64,000 nt of DNA from Streptomyces sp. NRRL S-1022 (GCF_000720135.1 NZ_JOIU01000037.1:37420-101419), one strand, 5' to 3'. Positions 18,357 through 27,242 are shown, counted from the first letter of the stretch. Notes: generated by a model not told the origin, from the sequence alone. Numbers and translations: made by a program.

Positions 18357-20561
18357 GTGCCCCGCTTCAGTCTGATCGTCCCCTGCTTCAAGGTGCAGGG
18401 TTTTCTGCGCGAGTGCCTGGACTCGGTGCTCGGGCAGTCCTTCGGCGACTTCGAGCTGATCGCCGTGGACGACCGCTCCCCGGACGGCTGCGGCGCGATC
18501 CTCGCCGAGTACGCCGCACGCGACCCGCGGGTGAGGGTGCTGCACCTGCCGGAGAACGTGGGCCTCGGACGGGCCCGCAACGCGGGCCTCCCGCACGCCA
18601 CGGGCGACTACCTGTTCTTCCTGGACAGCGACGACACCCTCACCCCGGGCGCGCTGCGGGCGGTCGCCGACCGGCTCGCCGAGGCCGAGGACCCGGACGT
18701 GCTCGTCTTCGACTACGCGCGCACCTACTGGTGGGGCGGCACCCGGCGCAACGTCCTCGCGCCCGTCCTGGCCGAGGCGCCCGCCGTCTTCACCGTCGCG
18801 GAGTACCCGCGGATCCTGGACCTGCTGATGGTGGTCTGGAACAAGGTGTACCGGCGGGAGTTCGTCGCGGAGAACGGCTTCGCGTTCCCGCCGGGCTACT
18901 ACGAGGACACGCCCTGGACGTTCCCGGTCATGCTGAGCGCCCGCCGGATCGCCGCCCTGGACCGCATCTGCCTGAACTACCGGCAGCGCCGGCAGGGCAA
19001 CATCCTGTCCACCACGAGCCGCAAGCACTTCGACATCCACGACCAGTACGAGCGGGTCTTCGCGTTCGTGGCCGAGCGGCCAGAGCTGGCGCAGTGGCGG
19101 CCGTACCTGCACCGCAAGATGGGCGAGCACTGCCTGGACATCCTCGCCAAGCCGGACCGCCTGCCGCCCGCCGACAAGGCCGAGTTCTTCCGGCGCACGG
19201 CGGAGATGTTCCGCCGGCACCGGCCCGCGGGCGCCCCGGTGGACGGCGAGGTCGCCGTGCTGGAGGGGTCGTGGACCGGGTACCGGCTGAAGCGGCAGGC
19301 GGCGCGGGCCGGGCGGGAGGCGGCCCGGCGGGCGGAGCGGGTGCGCCACGCGGCCGGCGGCCGGGCGCGGGCCGGCTGGGCGGCCGTGCACGCGCACCGT
19401 CCGCTGGACGAGCACCTCGTGGTCTACTCGGCGTCCTCGCACCGGGGCCTGCTCGGCGACCCGGCGGCCGTCCACGCGGCGGCCCGGGAGATCGCCCCGC
19501 AGCTGCGCGGGGTCTGGGTGGTGCGGGACGCGGAGACGGTCGCGCGGCTGCCGCCCGGTACCGAGCACGTGATCGTCGGCTCGCGGCGGTACCTGGAGGT
19601 GACCGCGCGCGCGAAGTTCTTCGTCAACGACGTCAACTGGCCCGGCTCCCTGGCCAAGCGCCCCGGCAGTGTGCACATCCACACACACCAGGGCACCCCG
19701 CTGAAGTACGTGGGCGCCGACCTGCTCGACAAGCCGGGCGCCCGGCTCGGCTTCGACGTGCCGCAGATGCTGCGCCGGGCCGACCGCTGGGACTACAGCC
19801 TGGTCGCCAACCGGCACTCGGAGCTGGTGTGGGAGCGGGCCTACCCCTGTCACTTCACGTCCGTGCGCACCGGCAGCCCGCGCAACGACGTGCTGGTGAA
19901 CGGCGCGGCCGGTGACTTCCGGGAGCGGCACGGCATCCCGGCGGACCACACGGTCGTGCTGTACGCGCCGACCCGCCGGGACTACCGCCGGGGCGGGCAC
20001 GTGGAGCGGATCGACCTGGCCCGGTTCGCGGCCGACCTCGGCGAGGGCCACACGCTCGTGGTCCGGCTGCACCCGTCGCTGGCGACCGGTCCCGCGCGGG
20101 GCATGGGCCTGGCGGAGCTGGCCCGGCGCCGGGTCGTGGTGGACGCGACCGACGAGCCGGGGACGGCGGACGTGCTGCTGGCGGCGGACGTGCTGGTCAC
20201 CGACTACTCGTCCGTGATGTTCGACTACGCCGTGCTGGACCGGCCGATCGTGGTGCACGCCGACGACTGGTCCGCGTTCCGGGCGAGCCGGGGCACCTAT
20301 CTCGACATCACCGCCGAGCCGCCCGGCCACGTCTCCACCTCGTACCGCGAGCTGGCGTGGCTGCTCGCCTCGGGCGCCTGGCGGGACGAGGAGTCGACGC
20401 GGCTGCGCGCGGACTTCCGGGCCCGGTTCTGCGAGTACGACGACGGGCGGGCCGCCGAGCGGGTGGTGCGGACGCTGCTGCTGGGCGAGTCGGCACCGGG
20501 GCCGCAGCCGGTGCGGATCCCGGGCCAGGCGGCGGCCCCGGACTCGCTGACGTCCGCGTGA
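18357..20561 (+). CDS. bifunctional GT2 / TagF-like protein (paralogue 3)
   Basis: 734-residue third tandem paralogue. The GT2 domain is intact (FSLIVPCFKV, VDDRSPDG, DSDD). It is closest to paralogue 1 in this half, sharing GDYLFFLDSDDTLTPGALRA-like and RQRRQGN-type segments. The TagF-like half keeps YAPTRRDYR, VVRLHPSL and TDYSSVMFDYAVLDRPIVV. The QTxHGTPLK motif, however, reads HTHQGTPLK (19678-19706), with Gln where the conserved His sits; the His two positions earlier might substitute. The start is GTG 18357, with GAGGAG about 14 bases upstream and overlapping the end of paralogue 2, so coupling is likely. A strong hairpin follows the stop and closes the three-gene array. Confidence 0.88.
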   Translation: MPRFSLIVPCFKVQGFLRECLDSVLGQSFGDFELIAVDDRSPDGCGAILAEYAARDPRVRVLHLPENVGLGRARNAGLPHATGDYLFFLDSDDTLTPGALRAVADRLAEAEDPDVLVFDYARTYWWGGTRRNVLAPVLAEAPAVFTVAEYPRILDLLMVVWNKVYRREFVAENGFAFPPGYYEDTPWTFPVMLSARRIAALDRICLNYRQRRQGNILSTTSRKHFDIHDQYERVFAFVAERPELAQWRPYLHRKMGEHCLDILAKPDRLPPADKAEFFRRTAEMFRRHRPAGAPVDGEVAVLEGSWTGYRLKRQAARAGREAARRAERVRHAAGGRARAGWAAVHAHRPLDEHLVVYSASSHRGLLGDPAAVHAAAREIAPQLRGVWVVRDAETVARLPPGTEHVIVGSRRYLEVTARAKFFVNDVNWPGSLAKRPGSVHIHTHQGTPLKYVGADLLDKPGARLGFDVPQMLRRADRWDYSLVANRHSELVWERAYPCHFTSVRTGSPRNDVLVNGAAGDFRERHGIPADHTVVLYAPTRRDYRRGGHVERIDLARFAADLGEGHTLVVRLHPSLATGPARGMGLAELARRRVVVDATDEPGTADVLLAADVLVTDYSSVMFDYAVLDRPIVVHADDWSAFRASRGTYLDITAEPPGHVSTSYRELAWLLASGAWRDEESTRLRADFRARFCEYDDGRAAERVVRTLLLGESAPGPQPVRIPGQAAAPDSLTSA

Positions 20562-20569
20562 GCCGTGCG

Positions 20570-20605
20570 CGAGGGGGCCGGCCCCGACCGGGACCGGCCC
20601 CCTCG
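20570..20605. terminator. terminator between paralogue 3 and ohr
   Basis: 12-bp perfect stem (20570-20581 with 20594-20605) and a 12-base loop, between two convergent genes. It can act on both strands. Confidence 0.8.
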
Positions 20606-20618
20606 GGCGCGCTCGGTG

Positions 20619-21032
20619 TCACTCGACGATCAGGTCGACCTCGATGTTGCCGCGGGTGGCGTTGGAGTACGGGCAGACCTGGTGGGCGGTCTCGATCAGC
20701 TTGCGGCCGGTCGCCTCGTCCACGGTGTCGGGCAGCTCGATGCGCAGGGTGACCTTCAGGCCGAAGCCCTCGCCCTGCTTGCCTATGCCGACCTCGGCGG
20801 TCACCGCGGCGTCGCTGACGTCGACCTTGGCCTGGCGGCCGACGAGGCCGAGGGCGCTGCCGAAGCAGGCGGCGTACCCGGCGGCGAAGAGCTGCTCCGG
20901 GTTGGTGCCCTGGCCGTTGCCGCCCAGCTCCACCGGCATGGCGAGGGCCAGGTCGATCTTGCCGTCGGAGGAGACGGCACGTCCCTCGCGGCCGTGGGTG
21001 GCGGTGGCGACAGCGGTGTAGAGCGCGTCCAT
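20619..21032 (-). CDS. ohr: organic hydroperoxide resistance protein Ohr
   Basis: 137-residue Ohr/OsmC-family thiol peroxidase that reduces organic hydroperoxides in the cytoplasm using two reactive cysteines, here C56 (AACFGSAL) and C120 (VCPYSNATRGN). Length and motifs are typical for the family. The ATG at 21032 is chosen because AGAGGG lies eight bases upstream; the in-frame ATG nine bases earlier abuts the same site. It is divergent from ohrR with palindromic half-sites between them, the arrangement of the S. coelicolor ohrA-ohrR pair. Expression is expected to be repressed by reduced OhrR and induced by organic peroxides. Confidence 0.96.
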   Translation of the reverse strand: MDALYTAVATATHGREGRAVSSDGKIDLALAMPVELGGNGQGTNPEQLFAAGYAACFGSALGLVGRQAKVDVSDAAVTAEVGIGKQGEGFGLKVTLRIELPDTVDEATGRKLIETAHQVCPYSNATRGNIEVDLIVE

Positions 21033-21083
21033 GGAGACCATCCCTCTGGGGTGTGGCGGATCGTTGCGGACATAAGTAGAGCA

Positions 21084-21105
21084 CACAATTCAGTTGTGCA
21101 CAACT
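21084..21105. promoter_or_regulatory. OhrR operator (three spaced half-sites)
   Basis: In the ohr-ohrR intergenic region there is a perfect 14-bp palindrome AGTTGTGCACAACT (21092-21105). It overlaps a second inverted repeat CACAA-N5-TTGTG (21084-21098) that uses the same central half-site. This fits binding by a MarR-type OhrR dimer and autoregulation of both divergent genes. The sequence is direct; the binding is inferred. Confidence 0.8.
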
Positions 21106-21134
21106 AAATGGCCCGCAAGAGCTATCCTGGAGCC

Positions 21135-21599
21135 ATGAACGACATGGACTGGCTGCGCCTGGACCGGCAGATCTGCTTCTCCCTGCACGCCGCGTCCCGC
21201 GCCTTCAACGGCGTCTACCGCGTGGTCCTGAAGGAGCTCGGGCTCACCTACCCGCAGTACCTGGTGATGCTGGTGCTGTGGGAACAGGGCGAGCTGCCGG
21301 TCAAGAAGCTCGGCGAACAGCTGCGGCTCGACTCCGGCACCCTGTCCCCGCTGGTCAAGCGGCTGGAGGCGGCCGGCCTGGTGCGGCGCGAGCGCAGCGC
21401 CGAGGACGAGCGCTCGGTCCTGGTCCAGCTCACCGGGGAGGGCACGGCACTGCGCGGGCGGGCCCTGGAGGTGCCCCGCCGTATCATGTCGGCGACCGGC
21501 TTCGACCTGGCCGAGATCGTCGACCTGCGCGCCCGCCTCGACCAGCTCACCACCGCTCTGGACGCGGCGGCGGAGGCGGAGGCGCGGGCAGCCCGCTGA
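21135..21599 (+). CDS. ohrR: MarR-family organic peroxide sensor OhrR
   Basis: 154-residue winged-helix repressor of the OhrR subgroup. The sensing cysteine is C14 in LDRQICFSLHAASRAF, the position of the reactive Cys of B. subtilis OhrR. The DNA-binding part follows (VKKLGEQLRLDSGTLSPLVK, then the wing RRERSAEDERSVLVQLT). Oxidation of the Cys by organic hydroperoxide releases the operator and derepresses ohr. The start is ATG 21135 with GGAG just upstream; an earlier in-frame ATG at 21108 lies next to the operator and lacks a ribosome site. The 3' end overlaps the convergent membrane glycosyltransferase gene by 53 bases. Confidence 0.95.
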   Translation: MNDMDWLRLDRQICFSLHAASRAFNGVYRVVLKELGLTYPQYLVMLVLWEQGELPVKKLGEQLRLDSGTLSPLVKRLEAAGLVRRERSAEDERSVLVQLTGEGTALRGRALEVPRRIMSATGFDLAEIVDLRARLDQLTTALDAAAEAEARAAR

Positions 21600-23169
21600 G
21601 CGGCCGGACGTAGAGCCGTACGGTCACCGCGCCCCGCACGGCTTCCCGGCGGGCGACGAACTGCTGCCCGAGCACGGCCGCCTTCGCCCGCTCGACGGGG
21701 TTGCGCGGCGCCCGCCGGCCGGCGAGCAGCCGCCCGTCCGCGACCACCCACACCCGGTCCAGCAGCGCCAGCCTGCGGCGCACCTCCGCCGGTCCCGCCT
21801 CCCGCCCGTACAGCGTCCCTGACTCGGCGGCCTCCGCCACCAGCATCACGTCCCGCGTCCCGCGAAAGGCCCGCGGATACGTGAGCGCCACGTTCCGCAT
21901 CGGCCCGGGGAGGAACAGCACGGGTGCGCCGGGGGGAACGTTCCGCCCGGCCGCCCGGGAGATCGCGCCCAGGTCGTCCGGCCGGTGACCGGGCTCCCGG
22001 TCCTTCTGGAGCAGGGGGAGCTGGTGGAGGAGGGAGAGGGCGACGGCGAGAACGCCGGTGAGCGTGGGGAGGTTGCCCGGACGACCGGCGCGCAGCCGCC
22101 CGACGGCCCCCGCCAGCCGCTCGGCCCCGCAGGCCACCAGCAGCGGCGCCCCGGACAGGGCGTACAGCACGTACCGGTCGACATACAGCGGCGACCACAG
22201 CGACGCCAGCATCAGCACCACCGGCGGCACCACCGCCACCGGCAACGCCACTCCCGCGCACGTGAGTTCCCCCCGCCGCCCCACCAGGCCCGCCAGCCCC
22301 AGGGCCCCCAGCCCGAGGCACACCCAGAACACCTCGTCCGCCGGCCCCAGGAACTCCCGCAGCAACCTTTCCGCAGTCTGCGCCGTGGGCGCCCGCAGCC
22401 ACGCCAGCTGTGCCGCCTGCCCCCGCGACACCGCCACCATCGGCAGCAGCGCGAGCGCCACCGCCGCCGCCGCGCGCCCCCAGCCCCGCCACACCGGCCG
22501 CCCGGCCCGGGCCAGCGCCAGCGACACCGCGTGCGCCGGGAGCAGCAGCACCGCGAACTCGTGCAGCCAGCAGGTGAGTCCGAGGACGGCGCCGTAGGGC
22601 AACCAGGAGCCGCCCCGCACGGCCCGGACGAACAGCAGCGTCGCGCCGGTGGCGCCGGCCGCGACGAGCGCGTAGGACCGGCCCTCCTGGGCGAAGTGGC
22701 CGGCCATCGGCGTGACGGCGTACAGCAGTCCGGCCCACAGCCCGACCCGCGGCCGGGCCAGCCGGGTGCCCAGGGCGGCCACCAGGGCCGCCGTGCCGGC
22801 CGCCGCGCACAGCGACGGCAGCCGCAGGACGACCTCGCCGGGGTGGACGGCGAGGACGGCGTGCAGCAGCAGGTAGTACAGGCCGTGCACCGCGTCGACG
22901 TCGTGCAGCAGCCGCCAGATCTGCGGCACGGTACGGCGCCCGACCTGGTAACTGACCGCCTCGTCGCGCCACATGCCGCCCCGGTCGAGCCCCCAGAGGC
23001 CGAGCGAGAGCATCACCAGCGCGGGCAGGCCCACGACGGCGGCCCGGTACGGCCGCGTCCGGGACGCCGGGACCCCGTACGGTGGGTGGCTCGTCGCACC
23101 CGTCGGTACACCAGAGGTCACAGCCGCCCGACGCGACCGGGGTTTCGCAGGAAGCCCGACGTTCACCAT
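21547..23169 (-). CDS. polytopic membrane glycosyltransferase-like protein (GT39/ArnT-like)
   Basis: 540-residue membrane protein with about 10-12 hydrophobic helices. After the first helix (residues about 44-62) comes the loop DRGGMWRDEAVSYQVGRR. Its acidic D-E pair is the hallmark of GT-C enzymes (PMT/ArnT/GT39 type) that use polyprenyl-phosphate sugars at the outer membrane face. The following HGLYYLLLHAVLAVHPGE resembles the second conserved block. The C-terminal soluble part carries a VLFLPGPMRNVALTYPRAF segment. It probably transfers a lipid-linked sugar onto a wall polymer or secreted protein (inference). The start is ATG 23169. It is divergent from another GT-C-like gene and convergent with ohrR, overlapping its last 53 bases. 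Confidence 0.8.
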   Translation of the reverse strand: MVNVGLPAKPRSRRAAVTSGVPTGATSHPPYGVPASRTRPYRAAVVGLPALVMLSLGLWGLDRGGMWRDEAVSYQVGRRTVPQIWRLLHDVDAVHGLYYLLLHAVLAVHPGEVVLRLPSLCAAAGTAALVAALGTRLARPRVGLWAGLLYAVTPMAGHFAQEGRSYALVAAGATGATLLFVRAVRGGSWLPYGAVLGLTCWLHEFAVLLLPAHAVSLALARAGRPVWRGWGRAAAAVALALLPMVAVSRGQAAQLAWLRAPTAQTAERLLREFLGPADEVFWVCLGLGALGLAGLVGRRGELTCAGVALPVAVVPPVVLMLASLWSPLYVDRYVLYALSGAPLLVACGAERLAGAVGRLRAGRPGNLPTLTGVLAVALSLLHQLPLLQKDREPGHRPDDLGAISRAAGRNVPPGAPVLFLPGPMRNVALTYPRAFRGTRDVMLVAEAAESGTLYGREAGPAEVRRRLALLDRVWVVADGRLLAGRRAPRNPVERAKAAVLGQQFVARREAVRGAVTVRLYVRPLSGLPAPPPPPPRPERW

Positions 23170-23259
23170 GGCCCGATCTCTTACGATTAGCCAATATTTA
23201 CGGTTCTTGACGGCATATCAGCATCAATACACCATCCGCACCGCTTAGGCTCCCATGTG
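23170..23259. promoter_or_regulatory. AT-rich divergent promoter region
   Basis: 90 bases of unusually AT-rich DNA between two divergent GT-C genes, including CCAATATTTACGG and a TTGACG (23207-23212) usable as a plus-strand -35. I see no well-matched -10 at 17-18 bases, so promoter positions are unresolved. Confidence 0.45.
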
Positions 23260-24531
23260 ATGAACCGTCCCCGCGTCACCCCCGGCCCGGTCCTCACCCT
23301 CACCGCCATCTGGCTCACCACCCGCGCCCTGATGCTGTGGCTGCTCGTCCGGAGCGGCGCCCGGCTGCTGGGTGGCGGTGCGGTGAGCCGCGAGGTGTGG
23401 CGGCTGTACTTCCACTGGTACGGCGTCCTCGCGCACGGCTCCTTCCCCGTGCACGACACGCTGTGGCAGTACCCGCCGGGCGCCGGCGCGGTGCTGCTGG
23501 CGCCGGGCCTGCTGCCGGGCCTGACGTACTTCGAGGCGTTCGTGACGGTCACCCTGGCCGTGGACGCGCTGGCCCTGGCGCTGCTGCTGCGCGCGGGCAC
23601 CCGGCCCGGACGCAGCCTGCTCGGCGCGGCCCTGTGGACCGGCGGCCTGCCGCTGCTGCTGCACCTGCCGCTCGCCCGGTACGACGTCCAGGTCACCGCC
23701 CTGGCCATGTGCTCCCTGCTGGCCTCGGCGCGCTCCCCGCGCGCGAGCGGCGTCCTCGGGGCGCTGGGCGCGCTGGTGAAGGGGTGGCCGGCGCTGGTGC
23801 TGCTGGGCGCGCTCCGGGGCCGGCCGACGCGCACGGCGTGGGCGTGGGCGGGGTGGGCCGGCCTCGGGTGCCTCGCCCTGCTCGCGGCCCGCTTCACCCA
23901 CCCGCTGTCGTTCCTGCGGGAGCAGGGCGGCCGGGGCGTGCAGATCGAGTCGCTCGGCGGTACGGCGCTCAACCTGGCCCGGCTCGCCGGCTGGCCGGGC
24001 CGGGCCCGCTACCGGTACGGGGCGATCGAGCTCGTCGGCCCGCACGTGCAGGCCGTCGCCACCGCCTCCCTCGCGCTGACGGCGATCTCCTTCGGGCTGC
24101 TGGTGCTGTGGCGGGTACGGGCACGGCACTGGACCGAGGCCACGCCGTTCGACGCGGCGCTGAGCGCGGTGCTGCTGTTCACGGTCACCAGCCGGGTGAT
24201 CAGCCCGCAGTACATGATCTGGCTGATCGGGCTGGCCGCCGTGTGCCTGACCTCCCGGCACACCAGCCAGCGGCCGGTGGCGGTGCTGGTCCTGGCGGCG
24301 TCCGCGCTCAGCACCGTGGCGTACCCGATGTTCTACGGTGAAGTGGTCGAGGGCACCTGGGCCGGGTGCCTGCTGATGCTGGCCCGCAACGGGGTGCTGA
24401 CGGCCGCCGCCGTGCTCTCTTTCGGGCGGCTGTGGCGGGCCGCGCGGCCGCCGGCCGGAAAGACCGTGCCGCCGACGCAACCCCGAGCCGGTTCCGACCG
24501 TCTTCCGGAGCGAGCACTAAGCCTCTCTTAA
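23260..24531 (+). CDS. GT87-like polyprenol-phosphate-dependent mannosyltransferase
   Basis: 423-residue polytopic membrane protein with about 9-10 helices, resembling the GT87 (former DUF2029) family. GT87 members transfer mannose from polyprenyl-phosphate-mannose during cell-envelope glycolipid synthesis in actinobacteria. Visible family features are the early WYGVLAHGSFPVHD loop with WQYPPGAG, LVKGWPALVLLGAL in mid-protein and the late VTSRVISPQYMIWLIGLAA block. Start: ATG 23260, with an adjacent GTG three bases earlier; the ribosome site is weak. It is divergent from the GT39-like gene. The next gene, a GT2, starts 44 bases after its stop, and the two may be cotranscribed. Acceptor unknown. 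Confidence 0.82.
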   Translation: MNRPRVTPGPVLTLTAIWLTTRALMLWLLVRSGARLLGGGAVSREVWRLYFHWYGVLAHGSFPVHDTLWQYPPGAGAVLLAPGLLPGLTYFEAFVTVTLAVDALALALLLRAGTRPGRSLLGAALWTGGLPLLLHLPLARYDVQVTALAMCSLLASARSPRASGVLGALGALVKGWPALVLLGALRGRPTRTAWAWAGWAGLGCLALLAARFTHPLSFLREQGGRGVQIESLGGTALNLARLAGWPGRARYRYGAIELVGPHVQAVATASLALTAISFGLLVLWRVRARHWTEATPFDAALSAVLLFTVTSRVISPQYMIWLIGLAAVCLTSRHTSQRPVAVLVLAASALSTVAYPMFYGEVVEGTWAGCLLMLARNGVLTAAAVLSFGRLWRAARPPAGKTVPPTQPRAGSDRLPERALSLS

Positions 24532-24575
24532 CGGGGTATTACCGAATATTCTTACGCTTCCGGCCTGTGGACCCC

Positions 24576-26222
24576 ATGCATCCAGAACCGCGACACCCCC
24601 GCCCGGCCCCGACGCCAGGGCCGGCATCGTCACCGACGCCGGCACCCCAGGTCGCCGTCGTCGTGATCGGCTACAACGACCGCGCCCATGTGGGTGATGC
24701 CGTGCGCTCGGCACTCGCGCAAGGGCCGGCGGTCGCCGAGGTGATCGCCGTCGACGACTGCTCCACCGACGGCAGCGACGAACTGCTCGCCCGGCTGGCG
24801 GCCGGCGAACCGCGGCTGCGCGTGGTGCGCCGGCCGGTGAACAGCGGCGGCTGCGGCAGTCCGCGCAACGCCGGCGTCGACGCGGCGACCGCGCCGTACG
24901 TGATGTTCCTGGACAGCGACGACGTGCTGCCGCCCGGCGCGGTGGACGCGCTGCTCGCGGCGGCCACGGAGGCGCACGCCGAGGTGGCGAGCGGACTGTG
25001 CGTGCGCCGGGAGCTGCCCTCGGGGCGCGAACAGCCCTGGCAGGCGCCCCTCTACGAGGCGCCCGCCGTCCTCGCGCGCGCCACCCAGCGCCCCCGCCTG
25101 GTCCACGACACGCTGTGCGTCAACAAGCTGTACCGCACCGACTTCCTGCGCACCCACGGCATCCGCTTCCCCGAGGGCCGCTTCCTCTACGAGGACTTCG
25201 TCTTCGTCGCGCGCGTGCTGGCCGCGAGCCCGCGCATCGCGCTCGTACCGGACCGGGTGTACGTGTGGCAGGTCCGCCGGTCGGCCGAGCGGCTGTCGCT
25301 CTCGCTGGACCGGGGGCGCATCGAGAACTGGACCGCGCGGCTGGAGGCGTCCACGCTGGCGTACGACATCCTGCTGGGCGCCGGGCAGAAGGAGCTCGCG
25401 CGGGCGGCGCGCGCCAAGTTCCTCGACCACGAGGTGCGCATGTACGTGCGCGAGCTGGGGTTGCGCGACGCGCACTACCGGCGTGCGTGGTGGGAGCAGA
25501 CCCGGGAGTACCTCGCGCACTACGACGCGGCCGACTGGGAGCAGGACCCGGCCGCCCCCGGCCGCCTGGTCGCCCGGGTCCTGCTGGAGTCGCCCGAGCC
25601 GCGCGACCTGCCCCGGCTGCGGGAGCTCGCCGCCCGCCCGGCGCGCCTGCTCCCGCCGTACGCCCGCACCCCCGACGGGACCCCGGTGTGGTCCGCCGCC
25701 CTCCCCCAGGTCTCCCTGGCCCCCTTGCTGACCCGGCCCGTCGCCGGGCTGCCGCTCGCCGTGGACGCGGAACTGCGCCCCCGTGCGCGCGTCTCGCTGC
25801 TGCGCCTGCGGCTGCACGAGCTGTACGGCAGGGTGGCCGAGGCGGACCCGCGCGAGGTGGAGCTGGAGTGGCAGGCGCGCGAGGACGAGCGCCCGCGCGG
25901 ACGCACGACGGTGGCACTGACGTCCTCCGGCGCGGACACCTGGTCGGCCGAGGTCCCCGTGGACCTGGCCCGGCTCGGCGCGGGCACCTGGGACCTGCGC
26001 CTGACCCTGCGCTTCGCGGACGGCACACAGCGGGAGACGACGGCGCACGCCCTCACGGGCGCCGGCCGGCTGCGCAGGCGCGCCGTCCCGAGCGCCGTGC
26101 ACGGCGTACTCCTGGTCCAGCCGTACGCCACGCACTCCGGCGCACTCGCCCTGCGGGTGGCGACCGGTTTGGGCGGGGTGCTGCGGGTGCTGCGCGGCCG
26201 GCTCCGCCGCCTGTTTCACTGA
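24576..26222 (+). CDS. GT2 glycosyltransferase with C-terminal beta-rich domain (copy A)
   Basis: 548-residue protein. A Pro-rich head is followed by a GT-A domain (about 26-240) with VVVIGYND, IAVDDCSTDGS, NSGGCGSPRNAG, the metal-binding DSDD and the FPEGRFLYEDFVFVARVL acceptor-site block. A helical linker (about 250-420) leads to a beta-rich C-terminal region (about 430-520) with alternating hydrophobic strands (VELEWQ, TTVALTSSG, WDLRLTLRF). This layout recalls wall-teichoic-acid decorating enzymes such as TarS, so a polymer-decorating role is inferred. ATG 24576 is preferred; an in-frame GTG lies nine bases earlier and neither has a clear Shine-Dalgarno. galE starts 39 bases after its stop. 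Same architecture as the gene at 32161. Confidence 0.85.
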   Translation: MHPEPRHPRPAPTPGPASSPTPAPQVAVVVIGYNDRAHVGDAVRSALAQGPAVAEVIAVDDCSTDGSDELLARLAAGEPRLRVVRRPVNSGGCGSPRNAGVDAATAPYVMFLDSDDVLPPGAVDALLAAATEAHAEVASGLCVRRELPSGREQPWQAPLYEAPAVLARATQRPRLVHDTLCVNKLYRTDFLRTHGIRFPEGRFLYEDFVFVARVLAASPRIALVPDRVYVWQVRRSAERLSLSLDRGRIENWTARLEASTLAYDILLGAGQKELARAARAKFLDHEVRMYVRELGLRDAHYRRAWWEQTREYLAHYDAADWEQDPAAPGRLVARVLLESPEPRDLPRLRELAARPARLLPPYARTPDGTPVWSAALPQVSLAPLLTRPVAGLPLAVDAELRPRARVSLLRLRLHELYGRVAEADPREVELEWQAREDERPRGRTTVALTSSGADTWSAEVPVDLARLGAGTWDLRLTLRFADGTQRETTAHALTGAGRLRRRAVPSAVHGVLLVQPYATHSGALALRVATGLGGVLRVLRGRLRRLFH

Positions 26223-26261
26223 ACACGGGCCGGCCGACGAGCTGACGAAGGGATGGCCGCA

Positions 26262-27242
26262 ATGACCTGGCTGATCACCGGCGGCGCCGGATACATCGGG
26301 GCGCACGTCGTACGGGCGATGACCGAGGCGGGCGAGCGCGCGGTCGTCTACGACGACCTGTCCACGGGGCTCGCCGCGCGCGTGCCGGCCGAGGTCCCAC
26401 TGGTGCGCGGCTCGGTCCTGGACGCGGACCGGCTGGCCCGCGCCCTCGCCGAGCACGAGATCACCGGTGTCGTCCACCTGGCGGCGAAGAAGCAGGTGGG
26501 CGAGTCGGTGGAGCGCCCGCTGCACTACTACCGGGAGAACGTCGAGGGCCTGCGCGTGCTGCTGGAAGCGGTGACGGCGGCGCAGATCCCGTCCTTCCTG
26601 TTCTCCTCCTCCGCGGCCGTCTACGGCATGCCCGACGTGGACCTGGTGACCGAGGAGACACCCTGCCTGCCGCTGTCCCCCTACGGCGAGACGAAGCTGG
26701 CCGGCGAGTGGCTCGTGCGGGCCGCGGGCCGGGCGACCGGCATGGCCACGGCGGCGCTGCGCTACTTCAACGTGGCGGGCGCGGCCGGCCCCGAGCTGGC
26801 CGACACCGGTGTGTCCAACCTGATCCCGATGGTGTTCGAGCGGCTCACCGAGGGCGCGGCGCCGCGGATCTTCGGAGACGACTACCCGACGCCCGACGGC
26901 ACGTGCGTCCGTGACTACATCCACGTGGTCGACCTGGCCGAGGCCCATGTGACCGTCGCCCGCGCGCTGCGCTCCGCGCCCGGCACCCACCTCACCCTCA
27001 ACATCGGCCGCGGTGAGGGCGTGTCGGTCCGCGAGATGATCGACCGCGTCAACGCGGTCACCGGCTACGACCGCCCCCCGACGGTCACCCCGCGCCGCCC
27101 CGGCGACCCCGCCCGGGTGGTCGCCTCGGCCGCCCGCATCGCCACGGAACTGGGCTGGCAGGCCAAGTACGACGTCCAGGACATGATCACGTCGGCGTGG
27201 GAGGGCTGGGTACGGGCCCACCCGGAGGCGGCGCGGTCGTAA
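26262..27242 (+). CDS. galE: UDP-glucose 4-epimerase
   Basis: 326-residue extended short-chain dehydrogenase that interconverts UDP-glucose and UDP-galactose (or the N-acetyl forms) with bound NAD. Visible motifs are GGAGYIG (7-13), VHLAAKKQVGES, the Ser-rich SSSAAVYG and the catalytic YxxxK (Y141, K145). GDDYPTPDGTCVRDYIHVVDLA is the expected substrate-binding block. The ATG at 26262 has AAGGG nine bases upstream; the in-frame ATG at 26253 directly abuts that site. Its place between two glycosyltransferase blocks implies that it supplies a galactose-type donor for the wall polymer rather than serving galactose catabolism, since no galT or galK is nearby. Confidence 0.95.
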   Translation: MTWLITGGAGYIGAHVVRAMTEAGERAVVYDDLSTGLAARVPAEVPLVRGSVLDADRLARALAEHEITGVVHLAAKKQVGESVERPLHYYRENVEGLRVLLEAVTAAQIPSFLFSSSAAVYGMPDVDLVTEETPCLPLSPYGETKLAGEWLVRAAGRATGMATAALRYFNVAGAAGPELADTGVSNLIPMVFERLTEGAAPRIFGDDYPTPDGTCVRDYIHVVDLAEAHVTVARALRSAPGTHLTLNIGRGEGVSVREMIDRVNAVTGYDRPPTVTPRRPGDPARVVASAARIATELGWQAKYDVQDMITSAWEGWVRAHPEAARS

